Shown: piece after piece, positions 63,041 through 64,000 of the stretch | Numbering within the stretch: position 1 is the stretch's first letter | How the letters are laid out: every line of letters starts with the position of its first letter | Assembly: GCF_000252165.1 (NCBI RefSeq) | Contig: NZ_BAET01000028.1 | Span: 62,001 to 126,000 of the forward strand | DNA length: 64,000 nt | Source: Glaciecola punicea ACAM 611 | Lineage (GTDB): Bacteria > Pseudomonadota > Gammaproteobacteria > Enterobacterales > Alteromonadaceae | Direction of reading: 5' to 3' | Translations under genes and position numbers: made by a program | The notes under the pieces: model-generated | The model's input: only the letters and a program-made list of their open reading frames with translations | Told to the model about the DNA's origin: nothing | Databases searched by the model: none

Positions 63041-64000
63041 TCAGGTTTTATTGCGCTTAGCTTTTGTACTGGGTTTGGTTTTTGCTTTACTCGGTTTAGA
63101 AGGCTTGCGAGTTTTTGGGCTGTCAGCGCCTATGTCAGTGTTGCTTGCTTTGTTTGTTTTACTGGGGCGGCGGTTTTTAGAAATACTCTTTAGTAAGCTT
63201 ACTCTGTCGCTCACTTCAAAGCCTTTCTTAATAACGCGTTTAATAGGCGCGCCAATAAGCGATTCAATCCGATTAACGGTGCGCTCTTCTTCTCTGCTCA
63301 CAAAAGAGATGGCATTGCCTGAACTGCCCGCGCGACCGGTGCGGCCAATTCGATGCACGTAGTCTTCTGGCAAATAGGGCAGGTTGTAGTTCACTACATA
63401 GTCTAGGCCTTGAATATCGATTCCGCGTGCGGCTACTTCGGTGGCAATGAGTACTTGAAGTTTAGCTGACTTGAAATCAGCTAGCGCGCGTCGGCGAGAG
63501 CCTTGGCTCTTGTCACCGTGGCACACCGCGGCGTCAATTTTACTTTGCTTAAGGGCGGCCATTAATCGGTCCGCCTGTTCTTTGGTGCTGGTAAACACTA
63601 GCACCTGAAACCAGTTTTCTTCTCTTAGCAAGGTTTTGAACAAGTTGACTTTTTTCGACTCTTCAACCGGATACATAATGTGATTAACGGTGTACGCTGT
63701 GGAGTTGAGTTTACTCACCCTCACTTCTTTATGGTTGGTGAGTATTTTATGGCATAGCTCATTCACTGCCGCAGAGCTTGTGGCTGAATACAGCAAGGTT
63801 TGCCGCTTTTTGGCAGCGTGGCTCATAATATTGTTTACGTCGCTAATAAAGCCCATATCTAACATACGATCGGCTTCATCTAGCACAATGAATTCAGCGT
63901 TGGCTAAAGTGACATTGTTTAGCGACATATGTTCTAGCAAGCGACCTGGCGTAGCAATTAGAATGTCGGTGCCTACTTTAAGTTTGCTGGTTTGCCCGCC
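63041..64000 (-). CDS. DEAD-box RNA helicase, RhlE-like (3' part, cut by window end)
   Basis: The frame is open from 64000 to its stop at 63041, giving the last 319 residues. Present are ILIATPGRLLEHM (motif Ib region), VLDEADRMLDMGF (DEAD box, motif II), LYSATSSAAV (SAT, motif III), VLVFTSTKEQADRLM, VLIATEVAARGIDIQGLDYVVNYNLP, and YVHRIGRTGRAG (motif VI). A basic Lys/Ser/Pro/Thr-rich tail (about the last 45 residues) follows, common in RhlE/SrmB-like helicases that act in ribosome assembly or RNA decay. The N-terminal Q motif and Walker A are outside the window, so the subfamily is not certain. Confidence 0.9.
   Translation of the reverse strand, partial: GGQTSKLKVGTDILIATPGRLLEHMSLNNVTLANAEFIVLDEADRMLDMGFISDVNNIMSHAAKKRQTLLYSATSSAAVNELCHKILTNHKEVRVSKLNSTAYTVNHIMYPVEESKKVNLFKTLLREENWFQVLVFTSTKEQADRLMAALKQSKIDAAVCHGDKSQGSRRRALADFKSAKLQVLIATEVAARGIDIQGLDYVVNYNLPYLPEDYVHRIGRTGRAGSSGNAISFVSREEERTVNRIESLIGAPIKRVIKKGFEVSDRVSLLKSISKNRRPSKTNKASNTDIGADSPKTRKPSKPSKAKTKPSTKAKRNKT

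Noticed and set aside
1-64000. Mobile elements, CRISPR arrays, tRNA/rRNA genes, phage or defence islands
   Set aside because: No transposase, integrase, regularly spaced repeats, tRNA-like cloverleaf or defence-gene motif was seen. The content is core chromosomal throughout.

Overview
The window is a 64 kb piece of chromosome from a marine-type gammaproteobacterium. Gene content and order, the protein sequences and the moderate G+C point to the Alteromonadales, probably Alteromonadaceae (Glaciecola/Paraglaciecola/Alteromonas-like). This placement is inferred from protein resemblance and synteny, not from a tree. Almost everything is core chromosome. I see no insertion sequence, prophage, CRISPR array, tRNA or rRNA.

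Layout. (1) 1-6077: the 3' end of phoU, oxyR, a KASIII-type ketoacyl synthase, a peroxiredoxin-glutaredoxin hybrid, a secreted alpha/beta hydrolase and a SapC-family protein. (2) 6293-29454: a complete dcw (division and cell wall) cluster with its sigma-70-like promoter and MraZ boxes: mraZ-rsmH-ftsL-ftsI-murE-murF-mraY-murD-ftsW-murG-murC-ddl-ftsQ-ftsA-ftsZ, terminator, lpxC, an M23 peptidase, secA, mutT. Most of these genes overlap by 1-35 nt, as expected for coupled translation. (3) 29616-35369: an S41 protease lipoprotein, then on the minus strand an RND pump and its membrane-fusion lipoprotein. (4) 35512-43766: aspartoacylase, yacG, zapD, coaE, pilD, pilC, pilA and nadC on minus, then ampE on plus. 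pilB and ampD, the usual partners, are not here. (5) 43810-50910: a PdhR operator, pdhR, aceE, aceF, lpd (pyruvate dehydrogenase complex). (6) 50939-53614: DUF1289 protein, a 636-bp gene-poor stretch, two tandem DUF481 outer-membrane proteins. (7) 53706-58460, minus strand: 6S RNA, ribokinase, nucleoside hydrolase, an in-frame fusion of 5-formyltetrahydrofolate cyclo-ligase to ribose-5-phosphate isomerase A, and serA. (8) 58705-64000: ygfB, pepP, ubiI, dapD, and the 3' part of a DEAD-box RNA helicase that runs off the window.

How the genes work together. Section 2 makes lipid-linked peptidoglycan precursor and assembles the divisome, with lipid A commitment (lpxC) and protein export (secA) downstream. 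Section 7 forms a short salvage route: the nucleoside hydrolase frees ribose, ribokinase makes ribose-5-P, and RpiA converts it to ribulose-5-P. This route sits behind 6S RNA, in the place where the 5-FCL gene alone is normally found.

Most notable observations: the 5-FCL-RpiA fusion, which keeps a strong ribosome-binding site and ATG at the RpiA junction and could have arisen by loss of one T; the insertion of rbsK and the nucleoside hydrolase between 6S RNA and the 5-FCL gene; the pil locus without pilB; an RND pump lacking the canonical proton-relay residues; and several unexplained perfect inverted repeats. I found no clearly new multi-gene defence or mobile system and do not claim one.
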